Positions 22,795-34,262 of a DNA stretch of 64,000 bases are shown here, in pieces; the first letter of the stretch is position 1, and every line of letters starts with the position of its first letter. The position numbers and the translations under genes are program-made. The notes below the pieces were generated by a model. It made no database searches. It was not told the origin of the DNA and worked only from the letters and a program-made list of their open reading frames with translations. The stretch covers positions 3,121,246 to 3,185,245 of the forward strand of contig NC_088296.1 in NCBI RefSeq assembly GCF_032854445.1, written 5' to 3'. Source of the DNA: Liolophura sinensis (Eukaryota > Mollusca > Polyplacophora > Chitonida > Chitonidae).

Positions 22795-22965
22795 ATCAGA
22801 GGCGCATACCTGTACAGGCCTTTAAATGATACTTTTGGTGCCACCACTTAAGTTTTTCTCACAAGAAATCATCCAACTTTAAAGAGGTCCTATAAGGTGG
22901 ATGAATCAATCTAAATCAAACAAAATGTGTCACCTGAAAAATGCTAAAAGCTAAGTGAAAATACA
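22795..22965. repeat. Dispersed repeat family D copy
   Basis: GGCCTTTAAATGATACTTTT, TTTTTCTCACAAGAAATCAT, AGGTGGATGAATCAATCTAA and AAAATGTGTCACCTGAAAAA are shared in order with 25415-25575 and 29765-29945. No coding capacity; class unknown. Confidence 0.55.
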
Positions 22966-22982
22966 GTAGTTTTTTTTTTTTC

Positions 22983-23012
22983 AGCTACCCACTAAGCCAC
23001 AGAGGCCCCTAT
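22983..23012 (-). mobile_element. SINE head fragment
   Basis: ACTAAGCCACAGAGGCCCCT is the inverted tRNA-like head of the SINE, isolated from any body. Confidence 0.5.
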
Positions 23013-23117
23013 ATACCCTTTAAGTAGCAAAGTCTGATGTGATGCAATATTTTAAAAGAATTTTACATTTTTACAAAATTAAAAACAGAAATATTAAAAC
23101 AGAAATAAACAAATAAA

Positions 23118-23270
23118 GGTACTACACTGGAATTTTTGGACCATACTGAACAAGCTACAAGTACAGTGATGTCACAGATTGTACACATCCTCTGGTCTTC
23201 TGAAAGAATCTGTGACATCACTGTGCTCTAGCCTGTTCAATATGGTCCAAAAAGTCCACCATAGTACCCC
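23118..23270. repeat. Foldback element with about 63-bp arms
   Basis: The left arm contains TTTTTGGACCATACTGAACA then GTACAGTGATGTCACAGATT. The right arm, inverted, reads TTTTTGGACCATATTGAACA then GCACAGTGATGTCACAGATT. Only about 25 bases separate the arms, so the transcript would form a long hairpin. MITE-like. Confidence 0.8.
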
Positions 23271-23639
23271 AGTCTTCATTTCTGTTTTAATCACAGTCAA
23301 AAAAAATGCCAAAAATAATGAAGACCATATTTGCAGATCAGCATGAAATAGGCTTTTCATTTTCATACAAATAATACTGAATAAAGCAGCTTAGTTTAGA
23401 GCAAGAAAAAAATAACATTATCAGTGTTTACACAGTGCTGTCATCAAATAAGCACCAAATCAGCCTGCAAATCGACTGAATCCTACTGCAAAAGAACTTG
23501 GTAAAAATTAGTTCTTGTAATCATGGGAGGCAACTCTTGTGTTATATAGCTGTAGATTTACTTCCCCTGTCAAATATCCCACACAGGAAGAGATAACAAT
23601 CAGCTGTCAAGTGCAAGGAAAAAAAAAAAAAATTCTCTA

Positions 23640-23945
23640 CAAAGTGTAATGCATTACGTCAAATCTGCCTCAGGATAAAACATCCCTCCTTTCAAATCCA
23701 CACATTCATGCACCAAAACAGAACTTTAAAAACAGATGTACAATCAACACAGTCTTCTGTCCGTTTGTTTTTTACAGAGACATGAAATTCATTCATATTT
23801 TCTGCTTACTTATCCTGCTATCAGAAAACAGCATTTAGACTTTTTTTTTTTGGCTTCTTTCCCAAAATATAATTCAGGTTGCCAGTTTTGCCTAATTTCT
23901 TTTTAATCGAATAAATAATCTTGGCTTGTATTATATACAGACTTG
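23640..23945. repeat. Diverged duplicate, copy 1
   Basis: ATGCATTACGTCAAATCTGC, GATAAAACATCCCTCCTTTC, GCACCAAAACAGAACTTTAA and ATGAAATTCATTCATATTTT are matched in the same order at 24695-24990. Probably two copies of an uncharacterised dispersed repeat. Confidence 0.6.
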
Positions 23946-24694
23946 GGTATAGGAAAGAAAAAAAATCTGAAATACATTGAAACTACCAGAATCCCAATAT
24001 TTTTCACCATTTGTAAATTTTTATGTTGCCTAATGCCCAGAGCACACAGCACACAGGTGCCATCTCCCAGTCACTTGGTTTGTTCTCTGTACATGTGTAT
24101 AGGGGTTCCAGCCAACAAGGGGCAGGAAGGGGTCGCTAAGGGGCAGGAAGGGGTCGCTAATGGGCTGTCTCCCACCACCATACTTCTCCTTCTGGTTAGG
24201 ACAGTTACGGGGCCTGCACTATGCATGCTTGTGTTGTTGCTTTTCGTATGTAGTTTCACTTTTCAAACTACACGATGCTTTTTCTTGTTTTATATATAAT
24301 GATGTATTTTTTTTAATGGACAAAAAAAACAAACAAATGTTGCTAGTGTGCGGGTAGTCGATATTCCAGATCATCTGAGACATGGATAAAAAAATCCTAC
24401 TATTGGCCAAAAATATTGTTTGTTTATGCTGGACTTTGTAAGATCGGGTCTGTCGTCAGTGTTATTGGCAACATTTTCTAAACTGACTATCATTTTCTCA
24501 TTATCAGAAAACCTTTCCGTTAAGCACCTGTAACATATTATATGTTCTTTGAACTGTCATAAAGATTTTAAGGTTAGCTGCGTGCACGTACAACATACTT
24601 TGCAAAAATTCCAGGATATATATATGTACACAACGTCAGAGGCAGAAGACATTTTTGGTGATGAGAGATGTCAAGCAAAATAAAAAACTATCCT

Positions 24695-24990
24695 GCTGTA
24701 AATATGATGCATTATGTCAGATCTATCTCCAGATAAAACATCCCTGCTTTCCAAACCACACAAATACGCACCAAAATAGAATGTTAAAAATAGGTAGGTA
24801 GAACTTGACGTATGTTTACTATAGTTCTTGCCTTGTTTTTATCATGCGCTGTGAAATTCATTCACGTTTTAACTGAACTTTTTGTCCTGCTATTAAACAA
24901 AACAACATTGTGCCTTTTTTTTCCCCCCTACATTTAATTTACGTCAACAGGTGGTTTTGTAGCTAATTTTTTACCGAAAGAAGCTTTTAT
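24695..24990. repeat. Diverged duplicate, copy 2
   Basis: ATGCATTATGTCAGATCTAT, GATAAAACATCCCTGCTTTC, GCACCAAAATAGAATGTTAA and GTGAAATTCATTCACGTTTT match copy 1 about 1.05 kb away. Confidence 0.6.
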
Positions 24991-25113
24991 AAGTTTGCAT
25001 TTATCTACCTCATGACACAAATACCAATTACAGAGAAACCTGAAGCTGTAAGCCATCTGCATTCAAAACTGTTTTCTTCATTTGTGATACACCGTGTAGT
25101 GTTTTAAACCTGT

Positions 25114-25365
25114 CTACATGTAATAATGCACATCATGTGGCAGACTACATGTAATAATTCACATCATGTGGCAGAGCGTGTAATAATTCACATCTTGTGG
25201 CAGAGCGTGTAATAATTCACATCATGTGGCAGACTACATGTAATAATTCACATCATGTGGCAGAGCGTGTAATAATTCACATCATGTGGCAGAGCGTGTA
25301 ATAATTCACATCATGTGGCAGACTACATGTAATAATTCACATCATGTGGCAGAGCGTGTAATATC
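25114..25365. repeat. Minisatellite, about 27/31-bp alternating units, nine copies
   Basis: GTAATAATTCACATCATGTG then GCAG, joined by either AGCGT or ACTACAT; the two linker types alternate irregularly, suggesting higher-order unequal exchange. Confidence 0.88.
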
Positions 25366-25414
25366 GTTTCCTTTATTTACTGAGTTTCACCCAAAAGCTT
25401 AACCTGTAAAAAAT

Positions 25415-25575
25415 GCAATTTCAGAGGCGCACACAGGCCTTATATTTGATCACAAAACTTAAGCTTTTCTGATAAGAAATTAATTAAACTTGCAAAACCC
25501 TAAGTGGCCCAATGATGAATCAATTGGAATCAAGTAAAAAGTGTCAGGTGTAAAATGTTTTTGCTTCTATACAGT
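25415..25575. repeat. Dispersed repeat family D copy
   Basis: GGCGCACACAGGCCTTATAT, TTTTCTGATAAGAAATTAAT, GATGAATCAATTGGAATCAA and AAAAAGTGTCAGGTGTAAAA align with 22795-22965. Confidence 0.5.
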
Positions 25576-25666
25576 AGGTGTACTCACATTCACTCATCAC
25601 CAAAATTTCCTTCCACAGGTGTGAAACACTGTTGATGCCTCTGATTTTATGGAACTTTTTTGGAAA

Positions 25667-25829
25667 TAAGCTGGGTAAATATCCGCGGGTGGTTTATACA
25701 AGCTTTTCACAAATTAGCAACACTTTTAGCAGCGACACACATCTTTTTTGAAGTTAAGCTGGGTAAATATCTGCAGGTAGTTTATACAAGCTTTTCACAA
25801 ATTAGCAACACTTGTAGCAGCGACACACC
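25667..25829. repeat. Tandem duplication, 89-bp period, two copies
   Basis: AAGCTGGGTAAATATCCGCG and AAGCTGGGTAAATATCTGCA begin two copies 89 bases apart, each continuing TTATACAAGCTTTTCACAAA and GCAGCGACACAC. Confidence 0.85.
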
Positions 25830-26014
25830 ACCAAAAGTTAATGTCATCTTGCACTTAAGACTTCTGATTAAGTGAACAAAACCATTTTAAAAGACAGTCA
25901 AAAATCTGACTGATCAACAGATCAGCTGACACAGCTGCTTATCACAGATAAAAATTCAAGGCAATGTCTTCACAAGCATGTATGCAATTTCACATGTGAC
26001 ATGTGTCACTTTTA

Positions 26015-26273
26015 TCTATTTATTTACTTGATAAAACGTTTTATGCCATACTCAAGAATATTTCACTTATATAACAGCAACGAGGATTATGGTGGAAGGA
26101 AACTGGGCAGAACAGGGGGAAACCCACGACTATGCGCAGGTTGCCAACAAAACCTTACCAAGTACGACCAGAGAGAAAACCAGCACGCGCTGGACTTTAA
26201 CTTACACCGACATCAGTGAGAGGCTTTTGGGTCACTGTGCTGCACATCCACTCTTACTGCTAGGCCATGAAGC
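26015..26273 (-). mobile_element. tRNA-derived SINE, full-length but diverged
   Basis: Tail (TTTATTTACTTGATAAAACG), middle (ACTCAAGAATATTTCACTTA, ATTATGGTGGAAGGAAACTG) and a degraded head at the right end are all present. Confidence 0.78.
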
Positions 26274-26785
26274 AATAACAAGTGATAAAAAGAAAAACAC
26301 TTCCTCACAACATAAGATATGATGCTACAGGTACATGTACAAATTAGACAACTTACAAATGTTGTATCTGAGGCAATGAAAGTGAAAAAGCTTCCCAGTA
26401 ACGTAAGCTTTTTAAACTCTGTTTTTAGTTACGCGAGAATTTCCCTCCTTTTTCTCTTTTACAATATACATGTAACAGTAGCTCTAAGTTCAGTTAGAAT
26501 GTGTTTTTAAGCGGTGTAGAATTCTTGAAATATTTTAATAACATTTCTGGAATACTACTTTATTAATTCCCACAGCTTTAGATTCTGGTTTTATGTTCAC
26601 TTTGACAAGTCCACCACTAACATAGACAATCACACCAAAGGAACACGAGTCCTATTTTCGCATCCTTTTTGAACAAGTATGTGATGAGTTTTACAGAGTA
26701 GAGTAAAAACGTTCTGTTCATGCACGTACATGTATACCTTAAATGACCTAAAAATTTTATCACAAAAGAGCACTTTCAGAGTTGG

Positions 26786-26903
26786 TTTTGTTGATTGGTG
26801 TTTTACACCGCACTCAAGAATATTTCACTTATATGACAGCGTCCAGTATTATGATGGTAGAGCCTGGGGGAAACCCATGACCATCTGCAGGTTGCTGGCA
26901 GGC
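26786..26903 (-). mobile_element. SINE fragment beside a family C fragment
   Basis: GTTGATTGGTGTTTTACACC, CACTCAAGAATATTTCACTT and CATCTGCAGGTTGCTGGCAG match tail and middle. The bases just before it (26737-26785, ACCTTAAATGACCTAAAAAT) are the end of a family C element, so the SINE seems to have inserted into it. Confidence 0.7.
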
Positions 26904-26947
26904 GAGCATTTTAGAAGTAAGTGACTGTACATATATATGTCATAAAA

Positions 26948-28142
26948 TATCATCTTGGCGCTGAAGCTTTTCCTACAGCTTCCCATCAGGATATCATCTT
27001 GGCGCTGAAGCCTTTCCCACAGCTTCCCATCAGGATATCATCTTGGAGCTGGAGCCTTTCCTACAGCTTCCCATCAGGATATCATCTTGGCGCTGAAACT
27101 TTTCCTACAGCTTCCCATTAGGATATCATCTTGGCGCTGAAGCTTTTCCTACACCTTCCCATCAGGATATCATCTTGGCGCTGACGATTTTCCCACAGCT
27201 TCCCATCAGGATATCATCTTTGCGCTGAAACTTTTCCTACAGCTTCCCATCAGGATATCATCTTGGCGCTGACGATTTTCCCACAACTTCCCATCAGGAT
27301 ATCATCTTGGCGCTGAAACTTTTCCTACAGCTTCCCATCAGGATATCATCTTGGCGCTGGAGCCTTTCCTACAGCTTCCCATCAGGATATCATCTTGGCG
27401 CTGAAACTTTTCCTACAGCTTCCCATCAGGATATCATCTTGGTACTGAAACTTTTCCTACAGCTTCCCATCAGGATATCATCTTGGCGCTGGAGCATTTC
27501 CTACAGCTTCCCATCAGGATATCATCTTGGCGCTGAAACTTTTCCTACACCTTCCCATCAGGATATCATCTTGGCGCTGGAGCCTTTCCCACAGCTTCCC
27601 ATCAGGATATCATCTTGGCGCTGGAGCATTTCCTACAGCTTCCCATCAGGATATCATCTTGGCGCTGAAACTTTTCCTACAGCTTCCCATTAGGATATCA
27701 TCTTGGCACTGAAGCTTTTCCTACAGCTTCCCATCAGGATATCATCTTGGTGCTGAAGCTTTTCCTACAGCTTCCCATCAGGATATCATCTTGGCGCTGA
27801 AGCTTTTCCTACAGCTTCCCATCAGGATATCATCTTGGCGCTGAAACTTTTCCTACAGCTTCCCATCAGGATTATCATCTTGGTGCTGAAACTTTTCCTA
27901 CAGCTTCCCATCAGGATATCATCTTGGCGCTGAAGCATTTCCTACAGCTTCCCATCAGGATATCATCTTGGCACTGAAACTTTTCCTAAAGCTTCCCATC
28001 AGGATATCATCTTGGCGCTGAAGCCTTTCCTACAGCTTCCCGTCAGGATATTATCTTGGCGCTGACGATTTTCCTATAGCTTCCCATCAGGATATCATCT
28101 TGGCACTGAAGCTTTTCCTATAGCTTCCCATCAGGATATCAT
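26948..28142. repeat. Minisatellite, 44-bp unit, about 27 copies
   Basis: The unit is AGGATATCATCTTGGCGCTG, AAGCTTTTCCTACAGCTTCC, CATC. Variants include GGAGC, GACGA or GAAAC after GCGCTG. Most units keep the same length. Frames of 60-130 codons (SSWRWSLSYSFPSGYHLG type) arise because three units make 44 codons; I regard them as spurious. Confidence 0.93.
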
Positions 28143-28180
28143 CCAAACAAACATTCGAACACCTTTCTACACTTGACAGT

Positions 28181-28411
28181 CATTACCTTAAATGACACTC
28201 AATTTCGTTCATGACAAACTTCCCCATTTTTCCTGATTCTGAATGTTCTACTAATCTTAGAAAGGTGTTAGGAGGTTTGTTTGGAACACGCAATGACATT
28301 CTACTGGAAACTTGTAAGTTTTTAGCACCAATAATAATATTTTACGACATTTATTTGTCTCTAAAAATACTTTTTTGTGGGTGAAATGTTAGGGATCATT
28401 TAGGGTAGATG
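28181..28411 (+). repeat. MITE-like family C copy
   Basis: ACCTTAAATGACACTCAATT at the left and GGGATCATTTAGGGTAGATG at the right give the inverted ends; the interior (TTCTACTGGAAACTTGTAAG, TTTGTCTCTAAAAATACTTT) matches 15871-16094. Confidence 0.68.
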
Positions 28412-28679
28412 CAGCAAGTTGCACTCCATTGAAATACATGTACAGGTAACTGATGGAATTCAGGCTTCTTACTTAGAAATACAACCAAACGGCCTCCGAT
28501 CGATTGGCCAATCAACTTGTGCGCCAATGTGGGACTGACACAACCTGGTACCAATCAACCAATAAGTCAATAAATCAACTGATCATTAGGTTGGCAAATG
28601 TCACATGAAAAGTTCAATATTAAGGAACAGTATTATCCTTTGTGATAGATAATTATTTTATGGTTATAAAAAAAAAATT

Positions 28680-28828
28680 AAATTTATTTATTTATTTGAC
28701 TGGTGTTTTATGCCGCACTCAAGAATATTTCACTTATACGACGGCGGCCAGCATTATGGTGGGAGGAAACCGGGCAGAGCCTGGGAGGAAACCCATGACC
28801 ATCTGAAGGTTGCTGGTGGACCTTCCAG
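28680..28828 (-). mobile_element. tRNA-derived SINE, head-truncated, well conserved
   Basis: ACTCAAGAATATTTCACTTA, CGACGGCGGCCAGCATTATG and GTGGGAGGAAACCGGGCAGA are close to what I take as consensus; the copy ends at GGACCTTCC. Confidence 0.8.
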
Positions 28829-29764
28829 TTTACGTCCGCTAAATGATTTAAAATCTCCAAATTAAAATGGAAGAAAATGCGGCACATATACATTTACAAT
28901 CTTAAACCTGATAACAATATTATAACAATACCTTGATATGGCTCCGGAACCCACTGCATAGTAGTCACAACTCAGGTGAAGTTTTACAAGAACCGCATAC
29001 ACATGTATATATATATACACCACAAAAATAGCCAATTTAAGATTGACGGCTTATATGACAAGGCCTAGAACTGGTTTATCGTCTCAAAGTGACATCAGAG
29101 TTAGCCAATCCACACTACTGGCCCAGTGACCCAGTGGGCGCAGGCGTCTATTTCTGACAGCTCGTTATTAACAGGTGTGACTGACATGTAAAGTATACGA
29201 GTATGACCTGGTGGCATCTATATGTATATAAAATACATCGCTACGCGTGACCATATGTAGGACGAACAACTTGCTCAATGACACGCTCAAACGCCCACTC
29301 AGGCTTGACTATTTCCTTACGTGTGTCCGACAATATGAATGATTGATTGACTTAACACAAGGAATTTCCTATTTCAGTTCCACATGAATGGGAAGCTTCT
29401 TTAAAAACAGTTATAACAAATATAGACTAAAACATGAATGGGGAATGTCAATGACTCTGTCTAGACATACATGTACATGTGAATTCTGTTTACACACCTT
29501 GCTTAAGATACATACATATACTGTATATAAATACATTTGTATTCAACTTTCTACACTTCCATCACGATTTTCCAAAATGTTAGAACGAGCTGCCGAATTA
29601 TGACAAGTAGAAAAATTACGAGGTAGAAAATTAAACAACAGACGAATACATAAAAAATTGCTTCCATTTTGACCTTTTCAAATGAAACACATTTCTTTAA
29701 TAATGATGAAGTAATTACTGTTATGGCTATATTTTTATATATTTTAAACCTTTTTGACATAGAG

Positions 29765-30175
29765 TAAACTTTCAGAAGCACACAAAGGCCTTAAAATGAT
29801 ATTTCTGATGCCAACACTTGAGGGTTTTCTCGTTAGAAATTATTCAAACTTCACAAAAAATTCTCAAGTGTCCCTACCAGGTGGATATATCAATGAGAAT
29901 CAAGCAAAATGTGCCCACTGGAAAATGTCAAACTTGGGGTGAAATACAGTGATAGACCTAAAATTTTGCATTTTTAGAAGCAAACAAAATATCATAAAAT
30001 ACTATTTTTGATATCGAAACAAACATTTTCCTAAAGGATACATATATCAACTTACTTGCACAGTGTACCTGTATCTTTCAAACAAACCCTAAAACACCTT
30101 CGTAATTAATATCAGTGCGACTCTGAGTCAGACAAAATGTCAAACTTTTTGAGGGCAAGATTATATGTCATTTAA
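29765..30175. repeat. Adjacent copies of family D and family C
   Basis: 29765-29945 aligns with family D (CACAAAGGCCTTAAAATGAT, TCGTTAGAAATTATTCAAAC). From about 29938 to 30175 it aligns with family C (TTTTTAGAAGCAAACAAAAT, CTTTCAAACAAACCCTAAAA, TATGTCATTTAAGCTA). Confidence 0.55.
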
Positions 30176-31042
30176 GCTATTTCTTTTTGTGCATAAATTT
30201 TGACACACAATTTTAAGTTAATGAAACCACTCTCATTTTCAACTAATTTGCACATCACTTACCAAAATGTTCATTCTAATCTCAAAAACATTTGCAAGGG
30301 CTTTCAGCTAGAGCGTGACAGATCCAAATAAACGTTGTAATTAGAAAAGTTAAAGATCTGAAGAATTTCTTCAGAAGGTGAAAGGTCACATCTGAATAGG
30401 AGTCTGTGAAGTCTTAAAAAGACTTTCACGCTCGTGTTTTCAACAAGGTAACATTTTTTAACTTTTTATCTCCGTTTTCATTGTGCTGCGTGGACATGCA
30501 CTAGTATGGGTCCGTTTCTTGTGAATGTGACAAGTCCACTAGGTGCTTTGATCAGCTCATGCTCTGATCACATCTAGACAAACCTTTGATGTATATCACC
30601 AGTGTGTGTATCTAACAATGCAGACAGCTTTAAAGGGATTCAGAACTGATTCTGATTGGCCGGTTTGAGAGACAGGCACGTTTTTATAAACTGAAGTCCC
30701 ACTTCTCGGAAGAAATGGGTCATACTCACTATCATGTAACAAGGGAGGTAATTCTGAGCAGGTCCATTAACAATGGCATTGTGTAAAAGTTGCAGATGCA
30801 CTTTTGTTTTCAGGTTGGCATTTATTTTTTGCTGTTTGCCAATTGAATGAAATTGTAGTGTGATGTTCTGGTGTGTTGACATGAAATATATCAGCAATGC
30901 TACAGGACATGGAACGTAACAAAACTCTATAAGGCAACACCTTATGAACGCAGGTCAGCATTTAAAATTTGTTGTGGCATATTTTCCTGATTAAGAAGGT
31001 TTGCAAACTTCACACATACAGGCAGAATTCAAGTCAACTCAC
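30176..31042. other. Intronic stretch before exon 2 donor, no recognised feature
   Basis: Nothing was recognised apart from ordinary intron sequence downstream of exon 2. Confidence 0.45.
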
Positions 31043-31256
31043 GTGCTGTTGTTTTTAGCAGCTTTCCCTGCCGTTGTCTCGAGACTTGCCACTGCTTTGT
31101 CTCGCTCCTCTCGCATCTGCTGCACCTGGCGCAGCGCCTGGTCGCGCTCCTCTAGCGCCCGGGACTTCTCCCGCAGGACCTCATCTCGCTCCTTTAGCGC
31201 GAGTTCAAAACCTAGCTGAAGCGCCTGTGTCGGAGTCTGGTCCTCTGCACTAGGCT
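31043..31256 (-). CDS. Exon 2: charged coiled-coil segment of the CARD gene
   Basis: The 214-base exon is bounded by a pyrimidine-rich acceptor (TTGTCTCCCTTCGCAG) and the donor AGCAC/GTGAGT. It enters in phase 1, which matches the end of exon 1, and leaves in phase 2, which matches exon 3. Translation gives about 71 residues: a short acidic, Thr/Gln-containing lead (PSAEDQTPTQALQ), then a heptad-like, Arg/Glu-rich helix with the recurring triplet ERD (LKERDEVL, LEERDQALRQVQ, MREERDKAV), then a Lys/Ala/Asn tail. GC content is clearly higher than in the surrounding intron. Repeated ERD in a coiled coil after a CARD is reminiscent of DLG5 and of the CARD9/CARD11 coiled coils, which mediate oligomerisation. 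An additional exon between exons 1 and 2 cannot be excluded, but none is needed for the frame. Confidence 0.8.
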
Positions 31257-31386
31257 CTGCGAAGGGAGACAATTAATAAAGGTCAGATTTCAGGAGACTA
31301 ACACTGTAGAGTGTAAAACTCCACAATCAGTCTTGAAATGAGTGAACAATAATTCACTTGCTTAGGCTGTGATGGGTATACATGCA

Positions 31387-31535
31387 CATGAGATTTCCAA
31401 TCTAAAGGGGAGGCATTACATGAGATTTCCAATCTAAAGGGGAGGCATTATTGTAAGGGGAGGCATTACTGTAAAGGGAGGCATTACTGTAAGGGGAGGC
31501 ATTACTGTAAAGGGAGGCATTACCGTAAAGGGATG
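31387..31535. repeat. Minisatellite based on AAAGGGGAGGCATTACTGT
   Basis: About eight units of 18-19 bases; the first two include an extra CATGAGATTTCCAATCT. It lies 130 bases upstream of exon 2 in the intron. Confidence 0.88.
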
Positions 31536-31568
31536 GTACCGGACCATCACTAACTATAAAAGGTACTG

Positions 31569-31720
31569 TAATTCTTCAACCATTTGGCATATTTACAAGG
31601 TGTTTATTTGTGCATATTCTGATGGCATGGTTCTTTGTAGACTCTCCAAAATCAAATTAAAAATGTGCATAAATAGCACTGAAACTTGCGCTTTCATATT
31701 TAGGTTACACGTACATGACA
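31569..31720 (-). repeat. MITE-like family B copy (partial)
   Basis: It begins TGTAATTCTTCAACCATTTG and carries AAGGTGTTTATTTGTGCATA and CTCCAAAATCAAATTAAAAA, the inverted form of 51226-51333 and 18149-18340. Confidence 0.55.
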
Positions 31721-32084
31721 CAGCCACTTTTAAGTGACCTGAGGACAATGATGGATGCCTTCACTACAATATGTTATATGATCATGCATGAATATATTTG
31801 TTTATTATTTTGTCCAATCCTAATGTTATACCGTGTATAGATAATTTTGATGGTTTTCAAGACTTGCCAAGCACATAAATATGTCACCAATAGGGTAATA
31901 GCCCGAACAATCAATCTCCACAAATTAGGTGATTTTTCTGTTTTATTGTTAGTCCCCCCTGTGACACTGAAAAAAAAATTTGGCCTGTAAAACAAAAATT
32001 TACATTGGTCTGGCCTCATCACTATCATGCAGATATTGACATGTACGTATCTGACAGAACTGGGTACATGTGAACAAGTAGACA

Positions 32085-32530
32085 TGTACAAGGTAGATGT
32101 GTACAGGTAGACATGTACAGGTAGATGTGACCAAGTAGACATGTACAGGTAGACGTGAACAGGTTGATATGTACAGGTAGACGTGAACAGGTAGACATGT
32201 ACAGGTAGATGTGACCAAGTAGACATGTACAGGTAGATGTGTACAGGTAGACGTGAACAGGTAGACATGTACAGGTATATGTGTACAAGCTAGATGTGTA
32301 CAGGTAGACATGTACAGGTAGATGTGTACAGGTAGACGTGAACAGGTTGATGTGTACAGGTAGACGTGAACAGGTAGACATGTACAGGTAGATGTGAACA
32401 AGGTGGATGTGTACAGGCAGATGTGTGTACAAGCTAAATGTGTATAGGTAGACATGTACAAGGTAGATGTGTACAAGTAGACGTGTACAGGCAGATGTGT
32501 GTACAAGCAGATGTGTACAGGTAGATGTCA
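32085..32530. repeat. Minisatellite, 14-bp unit, about 31 copies, open in all three minus-strand frames
   Basis: The unit is GTACAGGTAGACAT with GTGT, GTGA and ACGTGA variants. A 14-base unit without stops rotates through all frames, giving open frames of 164, 168 and 168 codons (YLYTSTCTCLPVH-type). These are artefacts of the repeat. Confidence 0.92.
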
Positions 32531-33031
32531 AGACGAGGAACTGTGTCAGTTCCGAAGCCTACAGAACCATACACATACAAATCTAAGAAGTTACACTCAG
32601 ACTGTCCCATTTCCATGACAGCAAGAACCTAAAAACTGCCAGACACTTGCTGCCCACACGCATGCTGCCCAGACACATGCTGCTTTGTGTGGTTTTAATG
32701 TGTAAATTTCATGTATACTTCCTAGCGAGGACAGACAAGTCATTGTGTAATCACCGAGTCGGATCTGATGTTTGTGCGTGTGCGTGTAGTGCTGGGGCAG
32801 GAGGGGGAAGAGGGAGGGAGGTGAGGAGCATTTAAAGTTTGTGCGATGATGTGGAAGAAAGCTGACAATGTTTCAGTGCTGATCTATAGTGTCTGTGGTG
32901 CATGTGCACTCAGTACATTTAGGTTTCTTTGCTTGCTTCCATTTTTAATATCGTTTCCAACAAACATGTATATGTGTTACGGGTACAGGTCTTCGACAAT
33001 GTTTTTGAGCAGGTGTTCGTGTGATTAATTT

Positions 33032-33066
<35 letters not shown>

Positions 33067-33220
33067 GCTTCCCCACTGAACCACCATGTCAAACCCACCA
33101 AACATGACACATTATCCGTCAATGCACATATAACAAGACACAGTACATGCCAATCTACATGTACACAATCACTGGACATGCTTCAGTCAACTGAACTTTG
33201 AGGACATTTTTTAAGTTTTC
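32531..33220. other. Intronic stretch with AT microsatellite
   Basis: Contains an (AT)n run at 33041-33066. No gene was recognised. Confidence 0.5.
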
Positions 33221-33224
33221 ATTT

Positions 33225-33430
33225 TGTTGAAAATGTAGAGCTGCAAAAAACTGGCACTTTTGATGTACATGTACTTAACCCGTGCATCTATGACCAGACA
33301 TGGGACTGGGACCGAATGTTACAATGCCTTACAAAAAGTATAACTTTATCAGTCAACACATAATAGTGCCTTCACAATATGCTTGAATAAACACCTTACA
33401 AACATGTGAACAGGTTGAAGAATTACAGTA
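33225..33430 (+). repeat. MITE-like family B copy
   Basis: CTTACAAAAAGTATAACTTT, ATCAGTCAACACATAATAGT and TTGAATAAACACCTTACAAA match 51226-51333; it ends AACAGGTTGAAGAATTACAG. Confidence 0.6.
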
Positions 33431-33630
33431 AATGCAAATAATTTCCAAATGCTTCAGCAGACTAAGTTCACAATACTTCCAAAAAGTTAATTAAACATGA
33501 GTCATTCATTACACACTTTTCAGAGCCCAGAAAATATAACAGAATTATATTTCAGTTCAAACCTGACTAACGAGAAGAAGACCATGCACCTGAGCAGGTA
33601 TTAAATTTTATACCTCAAAATCCATCTATC

Positions 33631-33631
33631 T

Positions 33632-33676
<45 letters not shown>
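33631..33676. repeat. AT dinucleotide microsatellite
   Basis: About 22 AT units with one ACAT interruption. Confidence 0.9.
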
Positions 33677-33679
<3 letters not shown>

Positions 33680-34134
33680 GTTTACTCTTGCAAGACGAAT
33701 TTGCACAATCGTACCTAACAAAGAACTCTGACAAATCAGATTATCTGAATTAAAGACTTTGGATAAGGCATTATCCAAAGGAAGTAATAGACATCAGTAT
33801 TGACAAAGCAAACCAATTTGATATTTCAGTTTTAAGGACCAGCAAACCGACTTCTAACACCGATACACTTAGTTAAATCAACAAGTTGAGTTTGTCATGT
33901 TTATATATATACATGTATATATATATATTTCTAAATACACGGGAAATCCATCAATGTCTGCAGTAGTACAAATCACCAAGATATACTGTAATTATATATG
34001 TATGTACATGTATTTAGCCAATTTGAGTGATTGATTATTCAGTGTGACTATACAGTAATCTGCACTTTCATATATCTGTCCATCTACATCTAGATGTATG
34101 TTCTCAGACTTAAAGTGCTCATGGCAGTCATGTA

Positions 34135-34262
34135 TTTGTTTATTTATTTGATTGGGATTTAACGAAGTACCCCCAGAATATGTCACGTCTACAATGGCAG
34201 TTATCTTCACTGGTAAACGAAACTGGGCAAGAGCCTGGGGGAGAATCACTGCCCCTTCAACA
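34135..34262 (-). mobile_element. SINE fragment, strongly diverged
   Basis: TTTATTTATTTGATTGGGAT and ACTGGGCAAGAGCCTGGGGG match tail and middle; the rest is degraded. Confidence 0.6.

Larger units (their letters stand above)
22643..31042 (-). other. Intron 2 of the CARD gene (about 8.4 kb)
   Basis: The interval is bounded by the exon 2 donor (GTGAGT) and the exon 3 acceptor (CGCAG), phase 2. It holds a foldback element, a diverged duplication, SINE copies and two tandem arrays. No additional exon was recognised. Confidence 0.6.

Noticed and set aside
25114-25365. CRISPR-like array of regular short repeats
   Set aside because: Spacers are not unique; units are directly tandem, as in a minisatellite, in eukaryotic DNA.
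31774-32531. Three long Cys/Thr/Tyr-rich open frames
   Set aside because: They are the three reading frames of one 14-bp minisatellite.
32951-33179. Open frame with an (IY)n run
   Set aside because: It is a translation of the AT microsatellite.
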